DNA of 41,151 bases, from the NCBI GenBank assembly GCA_025358515.1, contig JANYJG010000161.1:1-41151 (forward strand). Reading direction: 5' to 3'. A program made the position numbers and the translations under genes. Each line of letters starts with the position of its first letter. The first letter of the stretch is position 1. This DNA is from Chloroflexota bacterium. GTDB lineage: Bacteria > Chloroflexota > Limnocylindria > Limnocylindrales > CSP1-4. The notes beneath the pieces are model-generated. The model was not told the origin of the DNA, made no database searches, and saw nothing but the letters and a program-made list of their open reading frames with translations. This document shows, in pieces, positions 7,659 through 15,835 of the stretch.

Positions 7659-8603
7659 ATGTCTTTGATCATCGACGCGGTCTCTAAGCGCTTCGGCGAG
7701 GTGCTGGCGCTGGACGACGTGTCCGTATCCATCGAGCCGGGTCAGATATTCGGCTTGCTGGGGGCCAATGGTGCCGGCAAGACGACGGCCATGCGCGTCG
7801 TGCTGGACATCCTCCGACCCGATGCGGGCACGATTACGTGGAACGGCACGCCGACCACGAGCCTGCCACGTGAGACCTGGGGCTATCTGCCCGAAGAGCG
7901 CGGCTTGTACGCCAAGATGAAGGTTCTCGACCAGCTCGTCTTCTTCGCCAAATTGCACGGCATCAAGCCCAAGGCCGCCGAGCGCGAGACGCGCGAGTGG
8001 CTCGAGCGGTTCCGCATCCCCGAATATGCGGATCGCCGGGCGGAGCAGCTCTCCAAGGGGAACCAGCAAAAGATCCAATTCATCGCCGCGATCCTGCACG
8101 ACCCCCAAGTTCTGGTCATGGACGAGCCGTTTACCGGCTTGGACCCAATCAACGTCGCGCTGCTCAAGGAAGCCTTCCTTGAAATGCGCGACCGGGGCAA
8201 GACACTCATCTTCTCCACCCACCAGATGGAGACGGTCGAAGAACTGTGCGAGTCGATCGCAATCCTGGACCGCGGCAAGGTCGTCGTGGGCGGGCCACTC
8301 CGTGAGGTCCGCCGCTCCACTGGACGTCAGGTTGTGCGGCTCGCGATTGACGGGGATCCGGAGATTGCGTGGCTGGGGACATTGGAAGGCGTGCACGTGA
8401 CTCGCCGAGGTCAGGACTACACGGAGGCTGAAGTGGTCTCAGGCCACGATCCTTACCGGATCCTTCAATCGGCATTGGGCCGGAATCTCCGAGTCCTCCA
8501 TTTCGAAATCACGGACCCCTCGCTCGAGGAAATCTTCATCGAGAAGGTGGGCCAGATCGATACAAGCGAGCGCACGCTCGCCCCAAAGGCGGTGCCGGCA
8601 TGA
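7659..8603 (+). CDS. ABC exporter ATP-binding protein (NatA-type)
   Basis: 314 residues from ATG 7659, preceded by GAGGG. Walker A GANGAGKTT (35-43), signature LSKGNQQK (131-138), Walker B VLVMDEPF with FTGLDP just after, and an H-loop in the FSTHQME segment are all intact. The last 80 or so residues form the DUF4162-like C-terminal domain typical of NatA-type subunits. It should energise the permease encoded next, with which it overlaps by 4 bases (ATGA). NatAB systems in Bacillus export sodium, but related pairs move many other compounds, so the substrate is unknown. Probably co-transcribed with the XRE and membrane genes. Confidence 0.92.
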   Translation: MSLIIDAVSKRFGEVLALDDVSVSIEPGQIFGLLGANGAGKTTAMRVVLDILRPDAGTITWNGTPTTSLPRETWGYLPEERGLYAKMKVLDQLVFFAKLHGIKPKAAERETREWLERFRIPEYADRRAEQLSKGNQQKIQFIAAILHDPQVLVMDEPFTGLDPINVALLKEAFLEMRDRGKTLIFSTHQMETVEELCESIAILDRGKVVVGGPLREVRRSTGRQVVRLAIDGDPEIAWLGTLEGVHVTRRGQDYTEAEVVSGHDPYRILQSALGRNLRVLHFEITDPSLEEIFIEKVGQIDTSERTLAPKAVPA

Positions 8604-9925
8604 GTAACTGGCGGTCTCTCCTCCCCAATGCCTGGTACATCGCGATGCGGGAATACCGCAGCCGCATCGGCAGCAAGAGCTTCCTCATTGGCACGATCCT
8701 GCTGGCGATAATCGTGTTTGCTGCGACGCAGGGTCCAATACTTATTGACTACGTATCGGGCAGCAGCGGGACCAAGGTCGCGATCATCAGCGAGGCGCCG
8801 AACATGCCGCGCGACGCGGCGATCGTGCTGGATTCGGCTCTCAACGGATCCGCTGCGCAGGCTGGATCCACAGTCCACCGCCAGTTCGAGCTGACGTGGC
8901 TCAGCGGCGAGGTAGCGGCCGCGCAGCAACGCCTCCAGGCCGGCGATTTCTCGGCGTTGGTAGTAGTCACCCGCGACGCCACGACGGGTGATCTAGCCTT
9001 CACGGCCCGTACGGACATGCCAGCGGACGGCCGCGCGACTCAACTCCTTGAGAACGGCGTCGCGTATCTCACGATCGACGACCGTTTGGCCCGGGCCGGC
9101 GTGTCGCTGTCCGCAGTTCAGGCTCCGGCCAAGTGGAGCGTCGTTCCGGTCAATCCGAGCAAAGATGGCGCGCCGGCGAAGGTCAATAACCTGAGCAGCC
9201 AGATCTCGTCCACGTTGGTCTCAACCGCGCTGATCGTGCTGATCTTCATGGCCATCATCACGTATGGCACTTGGGTCGCGATGAGCGTCGCCGAAGAGAA
9301 GGGCAGTCGCGTCATGGAGCTGATGCTTAATGCCGCTACGCCATTCCAGATGCTTACCGGCAAGGTGATCGGGAACGGGGCTGCGGGGTTAACCCAATAC
9401 GGGGTCGTGATCCTGGCAGCCGTGGCTGGCCTGGTCGTTCAGGGCCCGATCCGCCAGATCGCGCTGGGCGCCAACGCGGCCGGCGCCCCGCTGGGCGGCC
9501 TGAGCCCGGCCGTATTCGGCGCGTTCCTCGTCCTGTTCCTGCTGGGCTTCCTCTTCTACGCCTTGCTGTACGCGGCGCTAGGCTCGCTTGTTAGCCGCCA
9601 GGAAGATATCCAGAGCGCCACGTCGCCGTTGATGATGCTGATTATGGCCGGCTATCTGATGTCGATCTTCGCCATCCAGATGATCAACGACACCTGGGTC
9701 GTGGTCCTATCCTTCGTGCCGTTCTTCAGCCCGTACCTGATGCTGGCCCGTGTCGCCGGCGGCCACGTTGAGTTGTGGGAGTTCATGCTGTCGGCGGCGC
9801 TGATGCTGGCGGCGAGCGCGGCCGCTCTCTTTGCCGCTGCCCGGATCTACAGCGCCGGGGTACTCCTGTATGGCCAGCGCGTCGGGCTGCGGCAAGTCTT
9901 CAAGGCGGCGCGCGTCTCGCGCTAG
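8600..9925 (+). CDS. ABC-2 type permease (NatB-type)
   Basis: 441 residues. One helix near residues 28-48 is followed by a long external region to about residue 205, then five or six helices to the end, which is the ABC2-membrane_3/NatB topology. The motif SVAEEKGSRVMELMLNAATP (about residues 228-247) is the characteristic cytosolic coupling segment of this family. The gene overlaps the ATPase gene by 4 bases, so the two form one exporter. No binding protein is encoded. The stop codon is followed at once by a GC-rich inverted repeat. Confidence 0.92.
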   Translation: MSNWRSLLPNAWYIAMREYRSRIGSKSFLIGTILLAIIVFAATQGPILIDYVSGSSGTKVAIISEAPNMPRDAAIVLDSALNGSAAQAGSTVHRQFELTWLSGEVAAAQQRLQAGDFSALVVVTRDATTGDLAFTARTDMPADGRATQLLENGVAYLTIDDRLARAGVSLSAVQAPAKWSVVPVNPSKDGAPAKVNNLSSQISSTLVSTALIVLIFMAIITYGTWVAMSVAEEKGSRVMELMLNAATPFQMLTGKVIGNGAAGLTQYGVVILAAVAGLVVQGPIRQIALGANAAGAPLGGLSPAVFGAFLVLFLLGFLFYALLYAALGSLVSRQEDIQSATSPLMMLIMAGYLMSIFAIQMINDTWVVVLSFVPFFSPYLMLARVAGGHVELWEFMLSAALMLAASAAALFAAARIYSAGVLLYGQRVGLRQVFKAARVSR

Positions 9926-9956
9926 GCGGCGCCCGGCGCGCGTCTCGCCCGGCGCC
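9907..9956 (+). terminator. GC-rich hairpin and duplicated 14-mer at end of permease gene
   Basis: GGCGCC at 9928-9933 can pair with GGCGCC at 9951-9956 right after the stop codon. The 14-mer GGCGCGCGTCTCGC occurs at 9907-9920, inside the last codons, and again at 9935-9948. There is no T-run, so termination would not be of the classic intrinsic type. Confidence 0.4.
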
Positions 9957-10293
9957 GGATATTGCTCAATGGTCGCCAGGTGAGCACAAAGCAAGCGGAC
10001 CGGGCGTGTTCTGACGCCGCGACCGCTCTGGATCCGGTCGGCGGCTTCGCCGCCACGCGAATCGTCTAATCGAGCCCGAAACAACCGGATTTGGCTCGAA
10101 TCTGGCGGGGCGGTCGGCATATTCCGGACCTCGGGCGCCTTGATTCGCCCGTGCCGCTGGGAGCCGTTGCCTCACGCTCGCCCCACGAGCAATGAGCAAG
10201 ATTCGCGTCGCACCCGGCACGCGGCCCGCGCCGCGCCGGCACGCGCCCGGCACGCGGCCCGCGCCGCGTCGCCTATCGGCCGCGCCGCGGAGG
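9957..10293. other. non-coding stretch with hairpin and tandem repeat
   Basis: No convincing gene in this stretch. It holds a compact hairpin at 10040-10054 (stem GGCGGC/GCCGCC, loop TTC) and a perfect 23-base direct repeat described separately. It separates the exporter from the convergent ligase-like gene, so the hairpins could terminate transcription from both sides. Neither is followed by a T-run. Confidence 0.5.
10213..10268. repeat. two perfect 23-base direct repeats, period 33
   Basis: Bases 10213-10235 and 10246-10268 are identical (both start CCCGGCACGCGG and end in CGCGCCGCG). They lie 25 bases beyond the stop codon of the ligase-like gene. The spacer is a shortened version of the same GC-rich motif. 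The origin is unknown; slipped-strand duplication is the simplest explanation. Confidence 0.75.
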
Positions 10294-11025
10294 TCAGTCG
10301 TCCAGCGGCAGGCGCTGGATTAGCGACAGAACGGGCCGCGCCGGCGCCGGGTCGGGGTCGGGGAGCGCGTGCAACGCGATCTCCCCAGGCTGCGTGGGGA
10401 TCCAGCGCCACAGCTCGCTGCGACGGCCCGGCAGGTATGGGCTGCGCAGATGGCGGGCCATAACTGCCCGCAGACCCTGTTGGGCCACGGCGTAGTACAG
10501 GTCCAGACCCTCGCCGACGACGCCGGGCAGGACGACCAGCTCCGGTCCCGGCTTCAGCGCCCGAGCCAGCCGCTCTCGACGTCGGCGGAGCGGTTCGGCG
10601 ATGATCGGCCGACCGGCGGCCCATAACATGTCGAAGACCACGTAGACCGGGGTCAGCCCGACGGTCAGGCCGTCGGTGAGCCGCGCGGCCAGGGCCGCCT
10701 CGTCCATACGCCCGGCCTTGTCCGGAACCACGACCTCACCATCCAGTATCGCCGGCAGCTCGCCAACGAGATCGGCGATGGCCCAGAGTTCGGGCAGTCG
10801 TGGGGCCAGGTCGTGCCCCGACTCATCGAGCAGGCGCAGCTGCGGTCTGCCGTCCGAACGAGCGGCCTCAATGAAAGCCAGGACCCGGCGGCCACCCCAG
10901 TTCGGCTCGAACAAATGCTCGTGCGAATCGAATGGCGCGTTGGCCGGCTTCGGCAGCATCGGTCGGAGGGTGCGTGGCAGCCGTGCAATGTCGCCGGTGA
11001 GACTCAGGTCAAGTTGATCGGGCAC
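10294..11025 (-). CDS. catalytically degenerate DNA-ligase-like (LigD-type) adenylation domain
   Basis: 243 residues from GTG 11025; a TTG at 11076 would add 17 residues. The fold follows the ATP-dependent DNA ligase adenylation domain: PMLPKPANAPFDS opening, motif I region LFEPNWGG, motif III LDGEVVVPD, motif IIIa VVFDMLWAAGR, and motif IV/V region with SPYLPGRRS. The active-site KWDG is NWGG, with Asn42 in place of the lysine that receives AMP. The usual EGxVAKR is RAVMARH, and the motif V lysines of WLKVK are absent (WRWIP). There is no OB-fold domain. It should not ligate DNA; a binding or regulatory role is inference. It is divergent from the MFS gene. Confidence 0.8.
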   Translation of the reverse strand: MPDQLDLSLTGDIARLPRTLRPMLPKPANAPFDSHEHLFEPNWGGRRVLAFIEAARSDGRPQLRLLDESGHDLAPRLPELWAIADLVGELPAILDGEVVVPDKAGRMDEAALAARLTDGLTVGLTPVYVVFDMLWAAGRPIIAEPLRRRRERLARALKPGPELVVLPGVVGEGLDLYYAVAQQGLRAVMARHLRSPYLPGRRSELWRWIPTQPGEIALHALPDPDPAPARPVLSLIQRLPLDD

Positions 11026-11175
11026 GTCCCGATGGTACGCCCCCCAGGAGGGATCGGCGCTCGGCCGCCATGTCAATAGCTGGGGACGTGGGCATCAGCA
11101 TGCGACACATCCCCGCACAATCGGCAGCACTTTACGTAGCCGTGATGAGGTCGAATTGGTCGGTCGGCGGATACC

Positions 11176-12447
11176 ATGTGCGAGATGTCTTGGTTGCGGG
11201 CCCTCTATGTCTCGAACGGGCTCGCCGTTGGGACGCTGTACGGCTTTGTGCCGGTGTTGCTGCAGTCCAAGGGCTTTGACCCGGCGCTGATCGGTCTGAC
11301 CACCGGCCTCGGATCGCTAGCCTATATGGTGGCGCTGCCTGCCTGGGGCCACCTGGGCGACGTCGTCAGTGGGCCGCGGCGGGCTCTCCAGTTGGCGTCC
11401 GTTCCGGCCGCGATCTTCGCCCTGGGGTTGGGTGCGCCGCTGCCGGCGTTTGCGATAATCGCTTGTCAGATGATCCTGAGCGCGGGCGGTGGCCCGGCCA
11501 TGGCTCTCACGGACGCAATGGCGATGCCGTTGATGGCGAATGCGTCGCGGGAATACTCGCGGCTGCGACTGCTCTCCAGCATGGGCGCAGCCGTCGGGGC
11601 CGTTGGTTGCGGGCTCATCTATGCCCAGACCGGATACCTGGCCGCTCCGTTTCTGTATGCGGTGACGATAGCGATGACAATCGTCTGCGCCCAGCTCGTG
11701 CCGATGGGCCGCGACAGCGAACGCCATCGCCGCATCCGCGACGAACTGGCGGGCGACGAACTGGCGGGCGATCTGGGCGGGGGTGTGCGCGCACCGCATC
11801 CGCCTGCAGCTCGGCCGAGGCGGTTCGGCTCCGTCGGGGAAGCCTTCACGGTACGGCCGCGGCTGGCTTGGGTTCTCATCTCGGTCACGCTGGTCTACAT
11901 GGGCGTCATGGCCGCCGGGACGTATATGTCGCTCCGAATCGCGGACCTCGGCAACGGTGCAGTGGGCGTCGGCCTGTTCAACGGAATCGGGTGGTTCGCG
12001 GAGGTTCCCGGCCTGATTCTGGCGGGATGGCTGGTCTGCCGGTTCGGTATCCGGCCGATTTTGCTGGTGTCGGCGGTCGGGTTCGGCGCTTGCCTGGCGA
12101 GCTTCGCGGTGTTGGCGGACGAGCTGCCGATCATGGTGGCGCGCTTCGTCTCCGGCATCTTTTTCGGCGGCATCGTGGTGTCCTTCGTTCTGACGATCGC
12201 GCAGATGCTGCCGGGGCGTCTTCAGGCCACAGGGCAGACCCTGTTCCAAGCCGCCGGCTTCGGAGCCGCGGCGATCCTGGCGAACGTGATCGGCGGCGTC
12301 TTGTACGCGACTGCCGGGCCGCTAGGGGTATTTGGCGGTGGCGCTCTGTGCGCCGTGCTCGGCGGCGTCGTAGGTTTCGTTGCCCTCGCCGAAGATGAGC
12401 CGGTGTCCGCGGGCGTCCTGCCGGAAGCCGTGTCCCTGGCCGGCTGA
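11176..12447 (+). CDS. MFS transporter
   Basis: 423 residues with about 12 hydrophobic helices and a central cytosolic loop (about residues 180-225), the major facilitator superfamily pattern. The segment after TM2, LPAWGHLGDVVSGPRR, is the MFS loop 2-3 motif (GxLaDrxGrR). The N-terminus resembles the MFS_1_like/LacY-like group, but the substrate cannot be inferred. The central loop contains an exact 15-base tandem duplication giving DELAGDELAGD. ATG 11176 is weakly supported by GGCGGA; an ATG three codons later is possible. It stands between a divergent ligase-like gene and argH. Confidence 0.85.
   Translation: MCEMSWLRALYVSNGLAVGTLYGFVPVLLQSKGFDPALIGLTTGLGSLAYMVALPAWGHLGDVVSGPRRALQLASVPAAIFALGLGAPLPAFAIIACQMILSAGGGPAMALTDAMAMPLMANASREYSRLRLLSSMGAAVGAVGCGLIYAQTGYLAAPFLYAVTIAMTIVCAQLVPMGRDSERHRRIRDELAGDELAGDLGGGVRAPHPPAARPRRFGSVGEAFTVRPRLAWVLISVTLVYMGVMAAGTYMSLRIADLGNGAVGVGLFNGIGWFAEVPGLILAGWLVCRFGIRPILLVSAVGFGACLASFAVLADELPIMVARFVSGIFFGGIVVSFVLTIAQMLPGRLQATGQTLFQAAGFGAAAILANVIGGVLYATAGPLGVFGGGALCAVLGGVVGFVALAEDEPVSAGVLPEAVSLAG
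11740..11769 (+). repeat. in-frame 15-base tandem duplication
   Basis: GACGAACTGGCGGGC occurs twice in a row (11740-11754 and 11755-11769), with no mismatch. It encodes DELAG twice in the central loop of the MFS transporter. It keeps the frame, so it looks like a recent slippage product. Confidence 0.9.
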
Positions 12448-12505
12448 TTCTCTCGCCGGACCGTCCTGCCTCGCGCAGTCACGTGGCGCCCGGTACCATT
12501 CGGCC

Positions 12506-13921
12506 ATGAAGATGTGGGGCGGCAGATTCCAGGGTACGTCGGACGAGCGGATGGCGGAGTTCACACGCTCGATCGATTTCGACTATGTGCTGGCGACGGA
12601 CGACATCGACGGCTCGATCGCCCATGTTCGCGGGCTGGGCCGGGCCGGCTTGCTGGCGCCGGACGAAGTCGAAACGCTGGTCGGCGGGCTCGAAAGCCTG
12701 CGAGTGGACGTCGAAGCGGGCGCGCTGACCTGGGACCCGAGCCTCGAGGACATCCATATGAATCTTGAGGTCGCGCTCCGGACGAAAGTGGGTCCGCTGG
12801 CCGGCAAGGTGCACACGGGCCGCTCGCGCAATGACCAGATCGCCACGGATATCCGTTTGTGGCTGCGGCGCACGATTGATCGCCTGGACGGCTCGATCGT
12901 GGAGATGGAGCGGGCGCTGGTCGGTCTGGCGGACCGTGAAGGCGACGCCATCCTGCCCGGCATGACTCACATCCAGCCCGCGCAGCCGGTCCTCTTCGCC
13001 CATCACCTGCTGGCCTACGTCGAGATGCTCGAGCGCGACCGCGGCCGGCTGGCCGACTGCCGGCGACGGGCCAACGTGTGCCCGCTCGGTTCCGGCGCTC
13101 TGGCGGGAGCCGGCTATCCGCTGGATCGAGAAGCCACGGCGGCCGAACTGGGCTTCGATGGCGTGACGGCGAACTCGCTCGACGGCGTCAGCGACCGCGA
13201 CTTCGCAGTTGAGGCGGTTGCGGCCTTCGCGCTGTGCATGGTTCATCTAAGCCGGCTGGCGGAGGAGATCACCTGGTGGTCGAACCCGCGGATCGGCTTC
13301 GTTCGAGTGGCCGATGCTTTCTCGACCGGCTCGTCCATGATGCCCAATAAGAAGAACCCCGATCCGGCCGAATTGGTGCGGGGTAAGTCGGCGCGCGTAA
13401 TCGGCGAGCTGACCGGGCTTCTGACTCTGATCAAGGGCTTGCCGTTGGCCTACCAGAAGGACATGCAGGACGACAAGCCGCCACTCTTCGACGCGGCGTC
13501 CACACTCGATTCCTCGCTCCTGGTCATGGCCGGTCTTGTGGCCACGCTGACGGTGAACCGCGAGGCGATGCGTGAGGCGGCCGGCGAGGGTTTCACCACC
13601 GCCACTGCCGTTGCCGACGCCCTGGTCCGGCGGGGCGTGGCGTTCCGGTCCGCTCACCATGTTGTGGGGGCGCTGGTCGCCCAAGCGGAGCGGGCGGGAG
13701 TGGCGTTGGACGCCCTCAACGACGCCATGATTGCGGCCGCACTCGTTGGCTCGGACGATCCCGCGGCCTCTGCCCTGGCTGGCGACGCGGCCCTCCCCGC
13801 GGAGTTGCGCGCGGCCGCCGCCCTCGAGGGCGCGCTGGCGGGCTGCGATGTGATCGGTGGGACCGCTCCCCGGCGAGTAACCGCCGCCCTCGCCGCCGCG
13901 AAGGCGCGCCTGGGCGCATAG
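12506..13921 (+). CDS. argH: argininosuccinate lyase
   Basis: 471 residues, the normal ArgH length. It splits argininosuccinate into arginine and fumarate, the last arginine step. The start MKMWGGRFQG is the classic N-terminus and fixes ATG 12506. The fumarase/aspartase superfamily signature GSSMMPNKKNP is at residues 275-285 and includes the catalytic serine loop. It is encoded on the plus strand apart from the other arginine genes (argCJBRG, minus strand, 17932-23135). I see no ARG box upstream. A strong hairpin follows the stop codon. Confidence 0.97.
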   Translation: MKMWGGRFQGTSDERMAEFTRSIDFDYVLATDDIDGSIAHVRGLGRAGLLAPDEVETLVGGLESLRVDVEAGALTWDPSLEDIHMNLEVALRTKVGPLAGKVHTGRSRNDQIATDIRLWLRRTIDRLDGSIVEMERALVGLADREGDAILPGMTHIQPAQPVLFAHHLLAYVEMLERDRGRLADCRRRANVCPLGSGALAGAGYPLDREATAAELGFDGVTANSLDGVSDRDFAVEAVAAFALCMVHLSRLAEEITWWSNPRIGFVRVADAFSTGSSMMPNKKNPDPAELVRGKSARVIGELTGLLTLIKGLPLAYQKDMQDDKPPLFDAASTLDSSLLVMAGLVATLTVNREAMREAAGEGFTTATAVADALVRRGVAFRSAHHVVGALVAQAERAGVALDALNDAMIAAALVGSDDPAASALAGDAALPAELRAAAALEGALAGCDVIGGTAPRRVTAALAAAKARLGA

Positions 13922-13961
13922 CCGGCTCATGGTTGCGGCGCGCCACCTTTCCATCGCAGCG

Positions 13962-13989
13962 AGGCGTTGCCGTCCTGAACGGCAACCCT
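13962..13989 (+). terminator. stem-loop after argH
   Basis: GTTGCCGT (13966-13973) pairs perfectly with ACGGCAAC (13979-13986) around the loop CCTGA. AGG/CCT extends the stem after one bulged C. It lies 40 bases past the argH stop and about 125 bases before amtB, so it probably ends the argH transcript. No T-run follows. Confidence 0.6.
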
Positions 13990-14028
13990 GGCGCGACCCG
14001 ATCGCGACCCAAGGTTCACTCGCCCGCC

Positions 14029-14058
14029 ACTGATTCGGCGCGCCACTCTCAATACGCT
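14029..14058 (+). promoter_or_regulatory. predicted amtB promoter
   Basis: ACTGATT at 14029-14035 and TACGCT at 14053-14058 are 17 bases apart. The same arrangement, ACTGATT-N17-TAnnCT, precedes the small gene at 15621. The distance from the -10 to the start codon is also almost identical (55 and 56 bases). Confidence 0.45.
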
Positions 14059-14113
14059 TCCGACGAGGTGCGGCTGTCGCCGCGTAGACGGGAAACGCAG
14101 AGGAGAGCCGCAC

Positions 14114-15352
14114 GTGATTCTGACCGGAGCCAAGATCGATACCGGGGACACAGCCTGGGTGCTGATGTCGATCGCCCTGGTCATGCTCATGACGCCCGGC
14201 CTGGCGCTCTTCTATGGCGGTCTGGTCCGCCGCAAGAACGTCCTGAGCACGATGATGCAGAGCATCTTCATCCTGGCGCTGGTCAGCGTGACGTGGGTCC
14301 TGTTCGGCTTCACGCTAGCGTTCGGCAAAGACGTCAACGGCTGGGGCATCATCGGTAACCTCGACTTCATCGGCCTGCGCGGCATCGGCAAGGACCCGAT
14401 TTCCTACGCCCCGACCATCCCGGCCAGCGCCTTCATGGCCTTCCAGATGATGTTCGCCATCATCACACCGGCTCTGATCACGGGAGCCTTCGCCGAGCGC
14501 AAGCGCTTCAAGGCGTTCGTCCTATTCAGCCTGCTCTGGACCCTGCTCGTCTATTCGCCGATCGCTCACTGGGTCTGGGGCGAAGGCGGCTGGCTGCGCA
14601 ATCTGGGCGCCCTGGACTACGCCGGCGGCACCGTGGTCCACATCAGTTCCGGCGTGGCCGCCCTGGTTGCCGCTCTGGTACTGGGCCCACGGGTTCGGCG
14701 TGAGTCCGAGCGGTTCGAGCCGCACGACGTTCGTTTGGCCGTCATCGGCGCCGGACTGCTGTGGTTTGGCTGGTTCGGCTTCAACGGCGGATCGGCGCTT
14801 GGTGCGAACGGCTTCGCCGCGAACGCCATCGTCGTGACCAACACCGCGGCCGGCATGGGCGCCCTGACTTGGGTCACCGTGAGCTGGCTTCACAAGGGCA
14901 CTCCGAGCCTTGTGGGCGCCATTTCGGGCGCCGTCGCCGGCCTGGTCGCCATCACGCCCGCCTCTGGTTTCGTGGACGCAAGCTCGGCCATCGTCATCGG
15001 AATGGCCGCCGGTTCAATCTGCTACGGCGCGATCCTGCTGCGCGAGCGCCTCAAAATCGACGACGCCCTAGACGTTTGGGCGGTGCACGGCGTGGGCGGC
15101 ACCCTCGGCGCGATCCTGACCGGCGTCTTCGCCGTGGCCGCCGTGGGCGGTGCCAAGGGTCTGATCGACGGTAACGCGGGCCAGATCGGCATTCAACTCA
15201 TGGCGGTCGTCGCGACGTGGGTGTACAGCGGCGTCGTCACTTTCGTGATCCTCAAGGTCGTCGACCACTTCGTGGGCCTTCGCGTCGAGGAGGCCGAAGA
15301 GGAGGCCGGCCTGGACGCCTCGCAGCACGGCGAGGTCGCCTGGCAGGGCTAA
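14114..15352 (+). CDS. amtB: ammonium transporter
   Basis: 412 residues with 11 expected helices, full AmtB/Mep/Rh length. It conducts ammonium across the inner membrane. The pore twin histidines correspond to H176 (GTVVHISSG) and H325 (WAVHGVGGTLG), the two most diagnostic residues. The start is GTG 14114 with AGGAG at 14101-14105. There is no glnK/PII gene next to it, which is unusual because amtB is commonly paired with glnK. A hairpin follows the stop codon. Confidence 0.97.
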   Translation: MILTGAKIDTGDTAWVLMSIALVMLMTPGLALFYGGLVRRKNVLSTMMQSIFILALVSVTWVLFGFTLAFGKDVNGWGIIGNLDFIGLRGIGKDPISYAPTIPASAFMAFQMMFAIITPALITGAFAERKRFKAFVLFSLLWTLLVYSPIAHWVWGEGGWLRNLGALDYAGGTVVHISSGVAALVAALVLGPRVRRESERFEPHDVRLAVIGAGLLWFGWFGFNGGSALGANGFAANAIVVTNTAAGMGALTWVTVSWLHKGTPSLVGAISGAVAGLVAITPASGFVDASSAIVIGMAAGSICYGAILLRERLKIDDALDVWAVHGVGGTLGAILTGVFAVAAVGGAKGLIDGNAGQIGIQLMAVVATWVYSGVVTFVILKVVDHFVGLRVEEAEEEAGLDASQHGEVAWQG

Positions 15353-15353
15353 T

Positions 15354-15378
15354 CCGCCGGTCCACATGGCCCGGGCGG
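15354..15378 (+). terminator. stem-loop after amtB
   Basis: CCGCCGG (15354-15360) pairs with CCGGGCGG (15371-15378) with one bulge and a 10-base loop. It begins 2 bases after the amtB stop. No T-run follows. Confidence 0.5.
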
Positions 15379-15620
15379 CAGGCGAAGTCGCGCCCCACTG
15401 TCGGACCCAGCCGATTGCGACCCTACCGCTTCCTTTGTCTCTAAATCGCGTCCCGATGCGTATCGCCTGGGTGGCTCGTACCCAACCGCAACCCCGCCGA
15501 AACCTGCGCGCTACCCATGTACCACCGGCGCGCTACTGATTTACGCCGCCCCCTTTCATAGACTAAAAGCATCGAAACGGGACCGCGGGTCCTACCAGGT
15601 TCAGCCGAAGGAGCCAAACG
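15379..15620 (+). other. leader and spacer between amtB and the small gene
   Basis: No gene seen up to 15534. From 15535 the predicted promoter of the small membrane gene begins (listed separately), and its 5' untranslated region of about 50 bases contains a short palindrome GGGACCGCGGGTCC near 15580-15593. Confidence 0.5.
15535..15564 (+). promoter_or_regulatory. predicted promoter of the 27-codon gene
   Basis: ACTGATT (15535-15541), 17 bases, then TAGACT (15559-15564), matching the amtB promoter layout. Transcription would start near 15571, giving about a 50-base leader with a good Shine-Dalgarno. Confidence 0.45.
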
Positions 15621-15704
15621 ATGATCGCAGCCGCATTCGTCAGCTTCGGCGTCCTGGTCGTGGCCTGGCTGATTGCTCCCTCGCGCGCTCACGTCGCCGA
15701 GTAA
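15621..15704 (+). CDS. 27-residue single-helix membrane protein
   Basis: ATG 15621 follows AAGGAG (15608-15613) at 7 bases, an excellent Shine-Dalgarno. The frame runs 27 codons and ends at TAA 15702-15704. The product is an uncharged hydrophobic helix (about residues 3-19, with FVSFGVLVVAWLIAP) and a polar tail with Arg, His and Glu. A promoter box like that of amtB lies upstream and a hairpin terminator downstream, so it looks like a real separate unit. Its length is similar to small proteins that bind transporters, but its partner, if any, is unknown. It was found by reading for Shine-Dalgarno plus ATG. Confidence 0.6.
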   Translation: MIAAAFVSFGVLVVAWLIAPSRAHVAE

Positions 15705-15742
15705 CGGGCGGCCTTCCCCAACTCAAGCAGTCGGCCCTGCAG

Positions 15743-15780
15743 CCCGCGTCCCTTCGGCAGGTGGCGCGGGTTTCGTGTTT
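15743..15780 (+). terminator. intrinsic terminator after the 27-codon gene
   Basis: CCCGCG (15743-15748) pairs with CGCGGG (15765-15770), followed at once by the T-rich TTTCGTGTTT. It lies between the small gene (plus) and the convergent response regulator (minus). Confidence 0.65.
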
Positions 15781-15835
15781 CTGGGTCCAGATGGAATGTG
15801 GCGGGCAGACCCGCGCGCTGCACCGGGTGACGGCC

